Positions 26,222 through 35,699 of a stretch of 64,000 nucleotides of DNA are shown in pieces. The notes below the pieces were generated by a model. It did not search any database. It was not told the DNA's origin and saw only the letters and a list, made by a program, of their open reading frames with translations. Source of the DNA: Pseudomonas brassicacearum (lineage in GTDB: Bacteria; Pseudomonadota; Gammaproteobacteria; Pseudomonadales; Pseudomonadaceae); NCBI RefSeq assembly GCF_009601685.2, contig NZ_CP045701.2:372001-436000 (forward strand). Direction: 5' to 3'. Both the position numbers and the translations under genes were made by a program. Numbering within the stretch: position 1 is the first letter of the stretch; every line of letters begins with the position of its first letter.

Positions 26222-29200
26222 TCAATCCTTGAAGTAGTAGTGATCATTTGCGTTGTTAATTTTTCCTGTTCTTTTGTTTTCGATAGGACGCAAATTAAAA
26301 TGAGCTTTCTGGTCGCCTCTGTTTCCCGGCTGTTTATATTGATGTCCGGCAGAGTGGTCTTGGACTATGACTTTAGAACCGTCGGGGCGTGTAAATTGAT
26401 ATTCTCGAGCCAAGATTGGTTTTCCTTCGCTGGTTAAAACGCTCTCGCCGGATTTATCCGTCATTCTTGCATAGCTATACTGATGTGTTTTTCCAGTGGT
26501 GGCGTCATAAATAAGGTCTGGTTGCTGGGTTTTTGGTACGCCAGCGTCTAATTTTGCTTGCCTAAATGCGCCGTGGCGAGACAGTTCGGGTAGTGGAGGC
26601 TCGCTTTTTTGTTCGCCTTCAGCTGGTTTATTTTTGCTCCCTGGACAGCGAGCATTCAACCCCAACGGATCCACCCACCCCGTAGGGTTGGGCACATACT
26701 GGTAGGCATTCAACCCACCCGCCAGCTTGATCGGATCCGGTGTCAGATAGCGACCCGTCTCTGGATTGTAGTAGCGATGGCGGTTGTAATGCAGGCCGCT
26801 TTCCAAGTCATGGTATTGCCCCTGGAAACGTAGCGGTTGTTCCAGTTGCTCGCCGCCGCCGTGCTCAAGCCCGGTGAGTTTACCGTAGCCGTTGTAGCGA
26901 GCCGACCAGACCACTTTGCCGCTATAGCTGGTCAATTCCTGCGGCGTGCCGAGGTGGTCGAGGTGGTAATAGAACGGGGTTGCCTTGAGGGGACCTTCGC
27001 CGTCGAGCATGGCGAGCGGGCGAAAGGTGCCGGGTTCGTAGAGGTAGCTGCGGTAATGCTGGCCGCCGCTTTCGGCGACGACCCGGTCGCCTTGCCAGAT
27101 AAATTCGGTGGTCTGGCCGTCCACGATCTTGCTGATGCGACGGCCAAAGGCGTCGTAGCGGTAGGACGTTTCGCGCCCGTCCGGCGTGATGACACCGATC
27201 AGGCGGTGCTGGCAGTCATAGCGGTATTCGCTGACGAGTTTTTGTCCGGTGCCGCGGCGTTCGCGGATCAGGTTGCCGAAGGCGTCGTAGTCGTAGTGAC
27301 GATCACCCTCCATCAGCAGGCGGTTGCCCTTGAGGGTGGTCGGGCCGGGGCGGTCCTGCATCATCAGGTTGCCGGCCGGGTCGTGACAGAAGTGTTCTGG
27401 TGGCTCGCTGTGGGAAAAGTCGATGCGAACCAGACGATCCAGCGGGTCGTACTGGTAATGACGTCGGTTTCGGTTATCGGAAAGGGTTTCCAGGTTGCCG
27501 TTGGCGCTGTAGGCATAATCGCGCCAGAGCAGTTGTTGCTGTTGGTTCTGCCACACCGTCTGGGCCTTGAGGCGGCCCTGTTCGTCGTACTCGTAGTCGC
27601 TGAGGAGTCGGCCTTGCCGGCGTTGCCGTTCGCGCCCACCGCTGAACCGATGCTCGGTCAGGCGGGTGCCGTTGAGGTCGATGGCTAACAGCGCACCGCC
27701 CGCAGCGTGGTGATAGTCGAGCGTACTGCGGTCGGGAAGGCGACAGTGCTTCAACTGGCCGACAGCGTCGTACTCATAGCGCAGGGTGCCCCAGCCCTGG
27801 TGTTCAGTGACGAGGCGGTCCTGGTGATCGTATTCGTAGGCCAGCGGCCAATGACCGTCGTCGACGCTGACCAGGCGCCCTAGGGCGTCGTAGCGGTAAT
27901 CAACCGTTTCGCCGTCCGGCAGGGTTTTACGTAGCAAACGGCCGGTGGTGTCGCGTTGGTAGGCGGTGATCCGCTGGCTGCCATCGTCGCCAAATTCGGT
28001 TTTTTCCAGCAAGTGTCCGTTGAGATCGTAGGCATAACCGGTACGCTGGCCGTCGAAGCCGACTTCCTCGCGGATGAGGCCGTTCGAGTAGTAGTCGAGG
28101 TGGTAGTGCTCGCCGCGTTCGTTTTCTATCTGGGTGAGCAGCAGGCTTGAGTTGTCGTAGCGGTAGCGCAACTGGCTGCCATCGGGATTTAGCCGTCGAC
28201 TGACCAGGTGCAAACCGTTGGCGTATTCATAACGGGTTATACGCCCCAGTTCGTCCCGCTCGGCCGTGACCTTGCCGTAGGCGTTGTAGCTCCATGCGCG
28301 GGTCGCGCCGGTTGGCAAGGTGAGCTGGAGCAACCGACCCACGGCGTCCCATTGATATTGGGTGATGGCGCCGGTTTCGTCTTTGCGGCTGATCTGCCGG
28401 CCGAGCACGTCGTAGGTATATTGAAGACGGCTACCATCAGGCAGGCATTCTTCCAGCAACTGGCCCAGGCGATTCCAGCCCAACAAATGAAAACTTCCGT
28501 CGGGATGGGTGATCCGCGTCAGACGACCTTGATCGCTGTAGTGGTAATAGGTGATGTTTCCATCGGGATCGATCTGCCGGGTGATATCGCCTTGTCGATT
28601 CCGGCGGTATTTCCAACTGGCTTTGCCGCGATGGACATCGCTCACGAACCCGTTGATGTGCTCATAAGTCGTCGCTTCTTCTTCCGGCGGGATCACGGCT
28701 ATCAGCAAGCCATCTTCGTCGTAGCGGTATTGGGTCACGGCGCCCAGCGGGTCTTTTTCCGCGATCAACTGGCCTTTTTCGTTATAGGCCTTGCGATGTT
28801 TCGCACCGTCCGGATCGGTCTTGCTGACCAGCCGTGCTTTGTCGTCGTGGGTGTAGACCTCCTCGCTACCGTCAGCATTGATTACAGTGACGCTGCCCTT
28901 GTCGTCCCAGGCGTAACGGGCTTGCATTTGCGAGAAACTGGCCCAGTGATGAATGCAGCGCGCCAGTTTGCCTTCGTTCTCCCATTCCCAGAAAAAACTG
29001 GCGCCACCGGCTAGCTGTCGCTCAACGATGACGTGCTGCTCGTTGTAGCGATAATGTTCGGTTTCCCCAGCGGCATTTTTAGCTTCAACCAGACGATGCT
29101 GGTCGTCATAGCCGTACGTAACCAGTGTCTGGACGGTGCTCCAGGCCTGTTCCAACGTGTCCGCCGGCCGAAACTGTTGGTAGTCGACACCGATAATGTG

Positions 29201-30922
29201 TTTGCCGTGGTAGCGCAAAAGCAGGGCACGCCCCGCGCCGTTGTCCAAGCGCTTGATCTGCCCGAGGATGTCGCGGGTGATGTGCAACCGATTACCGTAG
29301 TGGTCGCTGACGGCAATTAACGTTGCGAATTCGTTGTTGAAACGAAAGTGATAGAAGGATGGACGCTCACCCGCCTGAGCCACAATCAACTCGCTGGGGT
29401 CGTCACCCAGGTAAATGGCCGCCCGCGAGAGGCTGTTAGTGATTGCCGGGCGTTGCTGGCTGGGAAGCGGAAAGGGCGTCGAGCGATTTTCATGATCGGT
29501 CCAGATGACTTCATTGCCATTGATTTCGAGCCGATGGCCCAGCGCATGGCTCCAGCCGAAACCCAGGCCACAGTCGATTTCTGCCGCGCTGGTCCTGTAC
29601 AAACGGGTCCACTCAAAGGGCAGCAGGCCATCAAGTTGGCCGTCGTTCAGCGTCAACAACTCTTCGCCGGTTACCATCGAGACCGGGCATTTGTCGGTGC
29701 AAGTACGGGCCGCGGGTTCTGTGCTCTTGCCGGTGGGTGTCGTCGCTTGCCGTGAAGCGTCATCGCCAGTCTTGCCGTTGACCAGCCTGGCATTCCTCTG
29801 GCCGTCGATACGTAACTCGACCTCACCCCTTTTCATAGGCGTTGCCGTTCCACGCACCGCTACGGGGATATATTTGGCAACATATGCCATGAAGCCATTA
29901 ATGATGGCGAACACAGACTCCACAAAGCCAATCACGGCCTTGAGGATGATTTCGCCGTACTTTTTCAACCGTGCCGCGAGATAGATGACCCCGGTACCTT
30001 CTGCGACAACCGTCAGGACGATCGCAATCACGATATCAATCGCGATCCCCATGACCGCGGCCGTGGTCATCTTCGCGGCGTCTCCGGCCATCTGCATCGG
30101 GGGTAAGCTCGCCAGCCAGATCAATGCACAACGCATCATCAAAAAGAGCGCCGCCTCGTCACTGGCCAGCAGCATGGCCTTCTTCATGACGTTGGGCGTT
30201 TGCCTGGCCACGTCGATGAGTCGATCAGTGCCTTCACCCAATTGTTCGCTGAATTTTCCCGGGTCTTTCAGAATGTCGAGTACCAGGCTGATGCCGTCCC
30301 ACACACCTTTGAGGGCTTCCCAGCCACCTTCAAGAATGCCGGTACCGATCGCCAGGGCAGTGCCCGAAAGGGAAAGGCTCGACCATTGCTGCCTGTAACC
30401 CGCCGGGCCGTCCCACTGATTGCGCAGGAATTGTTCCAGCTCGCTTGTCAGCCCGGCATAGGTGCCGAATAACTCGTCGATCTGAGCCGGTGTCACCTCG
30501 CTGTGCACGCGAATCTGGTAATACTTGCCCGCAACACCGGCCGTCCAACGGGCCTTTCCCTGGGCATCCAGTTTGACAGTGCTGATCTCACCACTCTCAA
30601 CGTCTACGATTTCGACTTCGATATCGCCGATCGGGATGTCATAGACCGACTCGAATTTGCTCTCGATCAGCAACGGCCCTTCTAGCGGACATCGAGTCAC
30701 ACTCGAGAGAAAATCGCCGTCAGTTATGCTCACTGATTTTTGGGTGTCACCTGCTTTGATGACTCGCTCCATTCCTATGAAGGAAGGCAGATCGTTGAGT
30801 CGGCTGAAATCGTCGGCGCGTTGTGCATACCAGGCTTGGGTTTGCTCCCGATAACGTTTCAAACTGTCCTTGAATGTCGCCAGTTCCTGATCGACGAAGG
30901 CAATACGATCCTTTGTCGACAT
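26222..30922 (-). CDS. Rhs-repeat polymorphic toxin with C-terminal HNH/EndoVII (Tox-HNH-EHHH-like) nuclease
   Basis: 1566 residues from ATG 30922, whose first base is shared with the DUF4123 stop. The N-terminus (about 1-250) is non-repeat with no clear PAAR signature. Two or three hydrophobic segments lie near 262-360. A block with TCTDKCPVSMVTGEE introduces the Rhs shell, followed by many YD repeats (YxYDxxGR) to about 1415. The core ends at DPLGL, the conserved self-cleavage motif. The last 143 residues are the toxin, with REYQFTRPDGSKVIVQDHSAGH, GDQKAHFNLRP and NDHYYF giving the D/E-H...H...H...H metal nuclease pattern. It is likely delivered by type VI secretion and cleaves DNA in rivals. 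The DNA encoding the tip is markedly AT-richer than the shell. Confidence 0.9.
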   Translation of the reverse strand: MSTKDRIAFVDQELATFKDSLKRYREQTQAWYAQRADDFSRLNDLPSFIGMERVIKAGDTQKSVSITDGDFLSSVTRCPLEGPLLIESKFESVYDIPIGDIEVEIVDVESGEISTVKLDAQGKARWTAGVAGKYYQIRVHSEVTPAQIDELFGTYAGLTSELEQFLRNQWDGPAGYRQQWSSLSLSGTALAIGTGILEGGWEALKGVWDGISLVLDILKDPGKFSEQLGEGTDRLIDVARQTPNVMKKAMLLASDEAALFLMMRCALIWLASLPPMQMAGDAAKMTTAAVMGIAIDIVIAIVLTVVAEGTGVIYLAARLKKYGEIILKAVIGFVESVFAIINGFMAYVAKYIPVAVRGTATPMKRGEVELRIDGQRNARLVNGKTGDDASRQATTPTGKSTEPAARTCTDKCPVSMVTGEELLTLNDGQLDGLLPFEWTRLYRTSAAEIDCGLGFGWSHALGHRLEINGNEVIWTDHENRSTPFPLPSQQRPAITNSLSRAAIYLGDDPSELIVAQAGERPSFYHFRFNNEFATLIAVSDHYGNRLHITRDILGQIKRLDNGAGRALLLRYHGKHIIGVDYQQFRPADTLEQAWSTVQTLVTYGYDDQHRLVEAKNAAGETEHYRYNEQHVIVERQLAGGASFFWEWENEGKLARCIHHWASFSQMQARYAWDDKGSVTVINADGSEEVYTHDDKARLVSKTDPDGAKHRKAYNEKGQLIAEKDPLGAVTQYRYDEDGLLIAVIPPEEEATTYEHINGFVSDVHRGKASWKYRRNRQGDITRQIDPDGNITYYHYSDQGRLTRITHPDGSFHLLGWNRLGQLLEECLPDGSRLQYTYDVLGRQISRKDETGAITQYQWDAVGRLLQLTLPTGATRAWSYNAYGKVTAERDELGRITRYEYANGLHLVSRRLNPDGSQLRYRYDNSSLLLTQIENERGEHYHLDYYSNGLIREEVGFDGQRTGYAYDLNGHLLEKTEFGDDGSQRITAYQRDTTGRLLRKTLPDGETVDYRYDALGRLVSVDDGHWPLAYEYDHQDRLVTEHQGWGTLRYEYDAVGQLKHCRLPDRSTLDYHHAAGGALLAIDLNGTRLTEHRFSGGRERQRRQGRLLSDYEYDEQGRLKAQTVWQNQQQQLLWRDYAYSANGNLETLSDNRNRRHYQYDPLDRLVRIDFSHSEPPEHFCHDPAGNLMMQDRPGPTTLKGNRLLMEGDRHYDYDAFGNLIRERRGTGQKLVSEYRYDCQHRLIGVITPDGRETSYRYDAFGRRISKIVDGQTTEFIWQGDRVVAESGGQHYRSYLYEPGTFRPLAMLDGEGPLKATPFYYHLDHLGTPQELTSYSGKVVWSARYNGYGKLTGLEHGGGEQLEQPLRFQGQYHDLESGLHYNRHRYYNPETGRYLTPDPIKLAGGLNAYQYVPNPTGWVDPLGLNARCPGSKNKPAEGEQKSEPPLPELSRHGAFRQAKLDAGVPKTQQPDLIYDATTGKTHQYSYARMTDKSGESVLTSEGKPILAREYQFTRPDGSKVIVQDHSAGHQYKQPGNRGDQKAHFNLRPIENKRTGKINNANDHYYFKD

Positions 30923-31668
30923 CAACCTTGCTCCAGCATCAGTTCGTTCAGTAGCGCTTCATGAAGATTGTCCGACGCGTTTGCGCGGCTTATGAAACGG
31001 GCGACCTTCAGCTTCAAATTGCTCTCGGGCCAAGCGGTATAGATATCCAGGCGTTCTTCTTCCAACCACTGCATCAGGCTGCCAATCATTGTGGACGGGT
31101 CTTGTTTGGCCAGGCTATCGAGCAGGTCCTTGGGCACTTCCCACCATGGCCAATCCCTCACCGTTGGTATCCTTCTGGGGCTGACTTCCAAGCACTTTCC
31201 ATTGATCAGGTAGCGTTCGAACACCGGCAGCATATTTCCAGCCGCGTCCCCAAGCCCTTCAAGGATCGGATGGATATGTCGTCCATCCCAAAATCGGAAA
31301 AATACATTGCCTCCACTCGGCATTTTTACCTGGGTGAGGCTGCGCAGATGCCCCAGTACCTCGTTAGGTTCGCAGCGCGACACGGCCAGCCAGCCCCATT
31401 CGAGGGCCTCGGTTTCAGCAATCCACGACAGGAACGTCGAGTTGGATTGGAGCTCGGTGATATAGGGCATTACCGGATGCCAAGTGGCGTAAGGGGTGTC
31501 GCTCCAGATCGGCATCAGAGTGTGGGTGCGGTCAGACATACGAAGGTTTCTCAGCGCATCGGCATCGCTCGCCGCGCTGATGACCAAGTACAGGCGCTCG
31601 TGTTTTTGCAGCGGCTGTTGCGCCAGCCATGCCTTGGGACTGAGGGGCATATGCGCCGGTGTTGCCAT
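30922..31668 (-). CDS. DUF4123 type VI secretion adaptor/chaperone
   Basis: 248 residues from ATG 31668 with a strong AAGGAG site; an upstream in-frame ATG lacks one. The family signature is seen in LYLVISAASDADALRNL near residue 25 and YITELQSNSTFLSWI / WGWLAVSRCEPNEVLGHLRSL. DUF4123 (Tap/TEC) proteins load a specific effector onto VgrG. Its stop overlaps the rhs start, so it is the dedicated adaptor of that toxin. No vgrG or PAAR gene is adjacent, which makes this an orphan effector cassette served by a remote T6SS. Confidence 0.87.
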   Translation of the reverse strand: MATPAHMPLSPKAWLAQQPLQKHERLYLVISAASDADALRNLRMSDRTHTLMPIWSDTPYATWHPVMPYITELQSNSTFLSWIAETEALEWGWLAVSRCEPNEVLGHLRSLTQVKMPSGGNVFFRFWDGRHIHPILEGLGDAAGNMLPVFERYLINGKCLEVSPRRIPTVRDWPWWEVPKDLLDSLAKQDPSTMIGSLMQWLEEERLDIYTAWPESNLKLKVARFISRANASDNLHEALLNELMLEQG

Positions 31669-32202
31669 ACAGGCTCTCCTTGCCAAAAAGTGCGAGTGCC
31701 CGGGAGGTTGCTCGCCCCGGTGAGTGCCGCACTTCTATCAAGGAGTGAGCCAGGTTTTTTCAACGCCCTTTACGGTGGGGTTCCGAGCGCTTTTTGGACT
31801 GCTTTGGCTAGGAGCTTTGGACTTTTAGGCAAAAAAACGCGCAAGAAATACAACAATTCAGCACCAATTGTTGTGCACTTGACTGGAGGCCTCACAGTTA
31901 GAGGCTTTCAGAGGGGGTGGTCGACAAGATTGCAATCAGCAGCGCGCAAGTCTTGCCGACTGATGTGTAGGAGGTATCGCGCCTGTTTGAAGTGCGGTGA
32001 TGCCTTCAGGGAACAATGCCTTTTTGGATGTTGAGCGCCAAAAAAGTCATATTCAAAGGCCGTTTTCCCGGGAAAAAGTCCTACTAATGAAACTTCAACC
32101 ACCGTTTCAAGCGCCGCTTGAAATGCCTCAAATACTTTCTCATGGACGTAAATCCTGCAACTACTAGATTAGGCCGCTCAATGCAGTGGAGACCTATGAA
32201 AA
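31669..32202. other. gene-free accessory gap
   Basis: Low-GC intergenic DNA between the divergent DUF4123 and dioxygenase genes. I see an 8-bp inverted repeat (31851-31858 with 31866-31873) but no convincing gene, terminator or RNA. Short frames here lack ribosome sites. Confidence 0.5.
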
Positions 32203-32949
32203 ATGATCGTTCTGAACAGGGAAGTGGGCGAAGCGCTAAGACGTGACAAATACGTCAACGTTCGCGGTGGGGACTTCAACCTCTACGGTCATTTCGGCGA
32301 TTTTGTCCGGCTGACCAAAAGCTGGGAAAACATGGAGCCCGACAGTTACTACGGCCAGGCCGAGTCAGGCATGCGTTTTCGCCGCTACAGCGACTTCCAA
32401 TACAACCCTACGACCCGTGAGCTCAGCCAGCTCGAACACCGGGCCTACATTCAGTCCAAGGCCAACAACAGCTATGTCGGCGGGCTGGAACGGCACTTCC
32501 AGGACTTCTCCAACGAAGTGATCAATTCGCCGGTGATGCGCAGCCTGATCGACACGGATTTCGAGGTTTACAAGAACGTCCTGCCGCAGGAGCTGCACGA
32601 TGAAATCTGGCAGTGCCAGATTCATCAGATCCGCATCGAGATCAAGCCCGGCAAGCAACTGGAAATCACCCCCGAAGGGATCCACTGCGACGGCTATCCG
32701 TTCAGCGGCGTGCATTTCTGGGGTCGCCATAATGTGGCAGGTGCCGAAAGTCGCTTGTACAGCGCCCAGGAAGAGCAACTGGCGGCGACGACCTACGAGG
32801 ACATCCTCGACACCACGTTTTTCCTGGATCGCGACATGCGCCATTACGTGACCCCGGCGCGCAACACCCATAGCCATGACATGGCGTATCGGCAGATCCT
32901 GGCCATTTCCTTCTCGCGGCCCGGGACCGCTTTCGACATTGTTCGCTGA
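32203..32949 (+). CDS. 2OG-Fe(II) dioxygenase, PF10014 family (amino-acid hydroxylase type)
   Basis: 248 residues. The metal motif HxD is in EGIHCDGYPFSG (His161, Asp163). The distal His is one of those at 214-225 (NTHSHDMAYR), and Arg230 in YRQILAISF is placed to bind 2-oxoglutarate. The family includes Bacillus L-isoleucine-4-hydroxylase and relatives acting on free aliphatic amino acids. The GNAT and AzlCD genes that follow closely support a free amino-acid substrate: hydroxylate, perhaps acetylate, then export. The start is uncertain, as a GGAG lies 12 nt upstream. The substrate is inferred. Confidence 0.82.
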   Translation: MIVLNREVGEALRRDKYVNVRGGDFNLYGHFGDFVRLTKSWENMEPDSYYGQAESGMRFRRYSDFQYNPTTRELSQLEHRAYIQSKANNSYVGGLERHFQDFSNEVINSPVMRSLIDTDFEVYKNVLPQELHDEIWQCQIHQIRIEIKPGKQLEITPEGIHCDGYPFSGVHFWGRHNVAGAESRLYSAQEEQLAATTYEDILDTTFFLDRDMRHYVTPARNTHSHDMAYRQILAISFSRPGTAFDIVR

Positions 32950-32962
32950 ACGGCTCGAACCC

Positions 32963-33400
32963 ATGGACGACCCGACGCAGCAGGTCCTGTTGCGCCGGGC
33001 CATGGTCCGGGACGCCGAGCGACTGGAGCGGTTCTTTCGCGGTTTCGACGAAGTGTCGTTCTGCGAATGGCAGGATGCCCGATTCTTGCGCGGTGTGTTG
33101 TTGCAGGACACCACCACCGCGTACCTGGCCATCGATGAGAGCGGTGACGTGGTGGGCGCCGTGATCGGCGGCATGCTCGGTACCCGTGGCACGATCAATC
33201 ACTTGGCGGTCAGCCCGCAGCATCGCACCAAAGGCCTGGGCCAGCGCCTGGTTGAAGCCGCATCGGCGGACATGAAGCGGGTCGGCGTGCTGCGCATGTT
33301 CCTTTTCGTCGACGATGCTAATCTGGCCGGCAAGCGCTTCTGGGCGGCCCAGGGGTTCTGTGAGCCCCGGGGTGAAATCACCTTCGAGAGAGATTTATGA
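32963..33400 (+). CDS. GNAT-family N-acetyltransferase
   Basis: 145 residues from ATG 32963, 13 nt after the dioxygenase stop. The acetyl-CoA loop motif HRTKGLGQRLVEAA lies near 85-98, followed by the beta-bulge block LRMFLFVDDANLAGKRFWAAQGF. It probably acetylates an amine or amino acid. Its place between a hydroxylase and an amino-acid exporter suggests the hydroxylated amino acid or a toxic analogue as substrate. It overlaps azlC by 4 nt. Confidence 0.87.
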   Translation: MDDPTQQVLLRRAMVRDAERLERFFRGFDEVSFCEWQDARFLRGVLLQDTTTAYLAIDESGDVVGAVIGGMLGTRGTINHLAVSPQHRTKGLGQRLVEAASADMKRVGVLRMFLFVDDANLAGKRFWAAQGFCEPRGEITFERDL

Positions 33401-34110
33401 ACAAGACTTCCAGCCAGCCGCTGGCGGTCGAACCACAAGCCTCGCGTACCTTTGCTGAAGCCAGTCCGGTGGTAGCGGGTTATTTCACGGTTTCGTTTGT
33501 GTTCGGTCTGATGGCGGTCAACGCCGGGTTGCCCCTGTGGTTGCCGGTGGCGATGTGCCTGTTCGTCTACGCGGGCGCTTCGCAATTCGCGGCGCTGGCG
33601 TTGATTTCCAGTGGCGCGTCGCTGACCACCATCGTGCTCACCACGTTCCTGATCAATGCCCGGCACATGCTGATGTCGGTCTACATGGCCAAGGCCCTGC
33701 GCGCGCTGGGGCTCAGTCGTTTCGAGCGCTGGTGCTACGCGGCGGGGCTGACAGACGAGTCGTTCGCGTTCCACAGCGTCAAGCTCGGCAGCGGGGCACC
33801 GGTGAGCGTGCGCTACCTGGTCGGTTTCAATCTGTTCTGCCACACATCTTGGGTACTCGGTGGCTTGTTGGGCGCCGTGTGCGCGCAATACGCGGCGCAC
33901 CTCATCAAATACCAGCTCGACTATGCCCTGACGGCGATGATGCTCTATGTGCTGGTTTCATTGTGCAATACCCGTAACAAACTGATCGCCGCCCTGGCGG
34001 CTGTCGTCTGCATGGGCGGGCTGAGCCTGCTGGGCAGCTCGCCATTCAATGTCTTCATTGCCACGTTCGTAGGCTGCGGGGTGGGCGTATGCCTGACCAA
34101 ACGTTCCTGA
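33397..34110 (+). CDS. azlC: AzlC-family branched-chain amino-acid exporter, large subunit
   Basis: 237 residues, highly hydrophobic with six or seven predicted membrane spans. The family block is ASPVVAGYFTVSFVFGLMA near the N-terminus, followed by FVYAGASQFAALAL and LTTFLINARHMLMSVYMA. AzlC with AzlD exports branched-chain amino acids or analogues (YgaZH in E. coli, for Val/Met). It overlaps GNAT by 4 nt and azlD by 22 nt, so the four genes form one translationally coupled unit. Confidence 0.93.
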   Translation: MNKTSSQPLAVEPQASRTFAEASPVVAGYFTVSFVFGLMAVNAGLPLWLPVAMCLFVYAGASQFAALALISSGASLTTIVLTTFLINARHMLMSVYMAKALRALGLSRFERWCYAAGLTDESFAFHSVKLGSGAPVSVRYLVGFNLFCHTSWVLGGLLGAVCAQYAAHLIKYQLDYALTAMMLYVLVSLCNTRNKLIAALAAVVCMGGLSLLGSSPFNVFIATFVGCGVGVCLTKRS

Positions 34111-34406
34111 TCCTGGTCGTGGCCCTGATGATGGCCGTGACCTTCCTGCCGCGCGCGCTGCCGTTGCAGATCAATACCGACCATTGGCCGCCCTTCGTCG
34201 CCCGCGCCCTGGAATACCTGCCAGTGGCGATCGTCGCTGCCATCAGCCTGACCCCCTTGCTGATCAAGGACCAGCAGATACAGCTCGATCGCCCTGAGCT
34301 TTATGCCGCGATTCCGACGCTGTTATGTGCGTATTTCAGCCGCAACCTGTTTCTCAGTGTGGCGGTGGGCACGGCGGCGTACATCGCGCTCGGCTCGTTC
34401 CTGTAG
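34089..34406 (+). CDS. azlD: AzlD-family exporter, small subunit
   Basis: 105 residues with three or four membrane spans; the FLPRALPLQ and RALEYLPVAIVAAISL motifs are typical. It partners AzlC in the inner membrane. Its last 84 nt overlap the 3' end of the convergent LysR gene, so the two coding regions share DNA on opposite strands. Confidence 0.92.
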   Translation: MPDQTFLILVVALMMAVTFLPRALPLQINTDHWPPFVARALEYLPVAIVAAISLTPLLIKDQQIQLDRPELYAAIPTLLCAYFSRNLFLSVAVGTAAYIALGSFL

Positions 34407-35249
34407 CGTCAGGTCCACCACATCGTGCAGCGCCTGGCCGGGCAACTCCGGATTGTTCACCGCCAGGCGGACCTCAAGGAAATCCTCGAAGTCCGGGAAA
34501 ATCGCCAGGCCGTTGCGCAGCGCGGCTTCCCGAGACACCAGCCCCAAGCCATCGAGCTGAGTGATCAACGACAACGTCAGCGTTTCACTGCAGGAATACA
34601 CCATGCGCTGGCTCGACCCGTATTCACCCAGGCCGGCGTCGAGAAAGCGCAGGAAGCTGTGGGAATACGGACATTCTTCTGCCGGACGCACCTGAAACTT
34701 GTCACCGAGCAAGCCAAGGGAATCGTCTGCGTCGCCACAATGGGCGCCGACCACCCGCACCTGCACATCCGGCATGGTGATGCTGGTAAAGCCGCCCTGT
34801 TGCTGCCCGATCAGGATCGCCAGGTCAAAGTCTTCATTCCTGAGCTTGCTCAGGTTCTCCATCGACTCGGCGTAGCTGAATTCCAGCTGATACTGAGGGA
34901 ACACGGCAATCAACCGGTCGATCATCCGCCGGTTGAAATCCGCCGGCAGGGTGGTATTGAGCGCCACTCTGAGGGTGCGCTGTCGCGGCGTCTTGAGCGC
35001 TGCCACCTTCTCCTCCAACTGGCGGGTGGCCACCAGCACCTGATCCATGAAAGGCGTCAGTTCCGAACCTTGGCTCGTCAACGTCAGGCCCTTGTTTGAG
35101 CGCCGGAACAACCGGAAACCGAACTGTTCCTCGACCTTGTTCAACTGCGCCGCCAACGCCTGCACCGTGAGGCACGAATGCTCGGCCGCTGCCGACAACG
35201 AGCCGGTCTGCACGATACGCATGAGGTTGCGTAGGATTCTGCTATCCAT
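34323..35249 (-). CDS. LysR-family regulator convergent with the dioxygenase-AzlCD operon
   Basis: 308 residues. The HTH is at about 1-60 (GSLSAAAEHSCLTVQALAAQLNKVEE), followed by an effector-binding domain (LRVALNTTLPADFNRRMIDR). The last 28 codons run antisense through the end of azlD. It may regulate the operon it faces, but convergent LysR genes are less reliable as neighbours than divergent ones. The C-terminus (ERDVRRRAHRHTEKQVAAEIRT) is basic and may be a late extension produced by that overlap. Confidence 0.87.
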   Translation of the reverse strand: MDSRILRNLMRIVQTGSLSAAAEHSCLTVQALAAQLNKVEEQFGFRLFRRSNKGLTLTSQGSELTPFMDQVLVATRQLEEKVAALKTPRQRTLRVALNTTLPADFNRRMIDRLIAVFPQYQLEFSYAESMENLSKLRNEDFDLAILIGQQQGGFTSITMPDVQVRVVGAHCGDADDSLGLLGDKFQVRPAEECPYSHSFLRFLDAGLGEYGSSQRMVYSCSETLTLSLITQLDGLGLVSREAALRNGLAIFPDFEDFLEVRLAVNNPELPGQALHDVVDLTLQERAERDVRRRAHRHTEKQVAAEIRT

Positions 35250-35699
35250 GAGGTAATGCCCTCTACTTAAGTGGGCTCGCTATTTTTGTGCACCTGGCCC
35301 GTGCCAGGCAGTGCATGCTGGCTATCATCATGCACCTTGCCACGCTTGTCGCGATTTTGTGCCGAAAAGCGCCGGGAGGCGATGGTTGAGCTTATGCGGG
35401 ATTTGGGGATTTTGCCCAGTCGATGCTGGCCGGGATCAGTTAGCAGGGTCATAGGTGGACTGTCTTGCGAAAAATCCTGCGTGAGTCTCGGAGCACTCCC
35501 AACATCATGGCTGATCGCTCTGATATCCGTCCTTGGAAACTCAGGTTGAAATACGCCCCTTAATACAAGAGATGCCAAACCTGCCGTTATCCATGCAAGG
35601 CCGCTTATCCACCTGACGTTGACCCATGGCGGCAGTCCCACCACAATGTTTTTGAGGTAGCGCCAATGTAGCTACAAATTTAGCAATGAGGTTTATTTC
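35250..35699. other. gap with no supported gene
   Basis: 450 nt between the LysR start and relB. An open frame of 125 codons on the minus strand and one of about 55 on the plus strand exist, but both look like chance frames with no domain. I see no repeat or terminator. Promoters for both flanking genes must lie here. Confidence 0.5.

Noticed and set aside
30961..32034. 357-codon plus-strand frame over the DUF4123 gene
   Set aside because: Antisense to a gene with a strong start site and recognisable family blocks.
35267..35644. 125-codon minus-strand frame before relB
   Set aside because: No domain, no ribosome site, ordinary chance length for this base composition.
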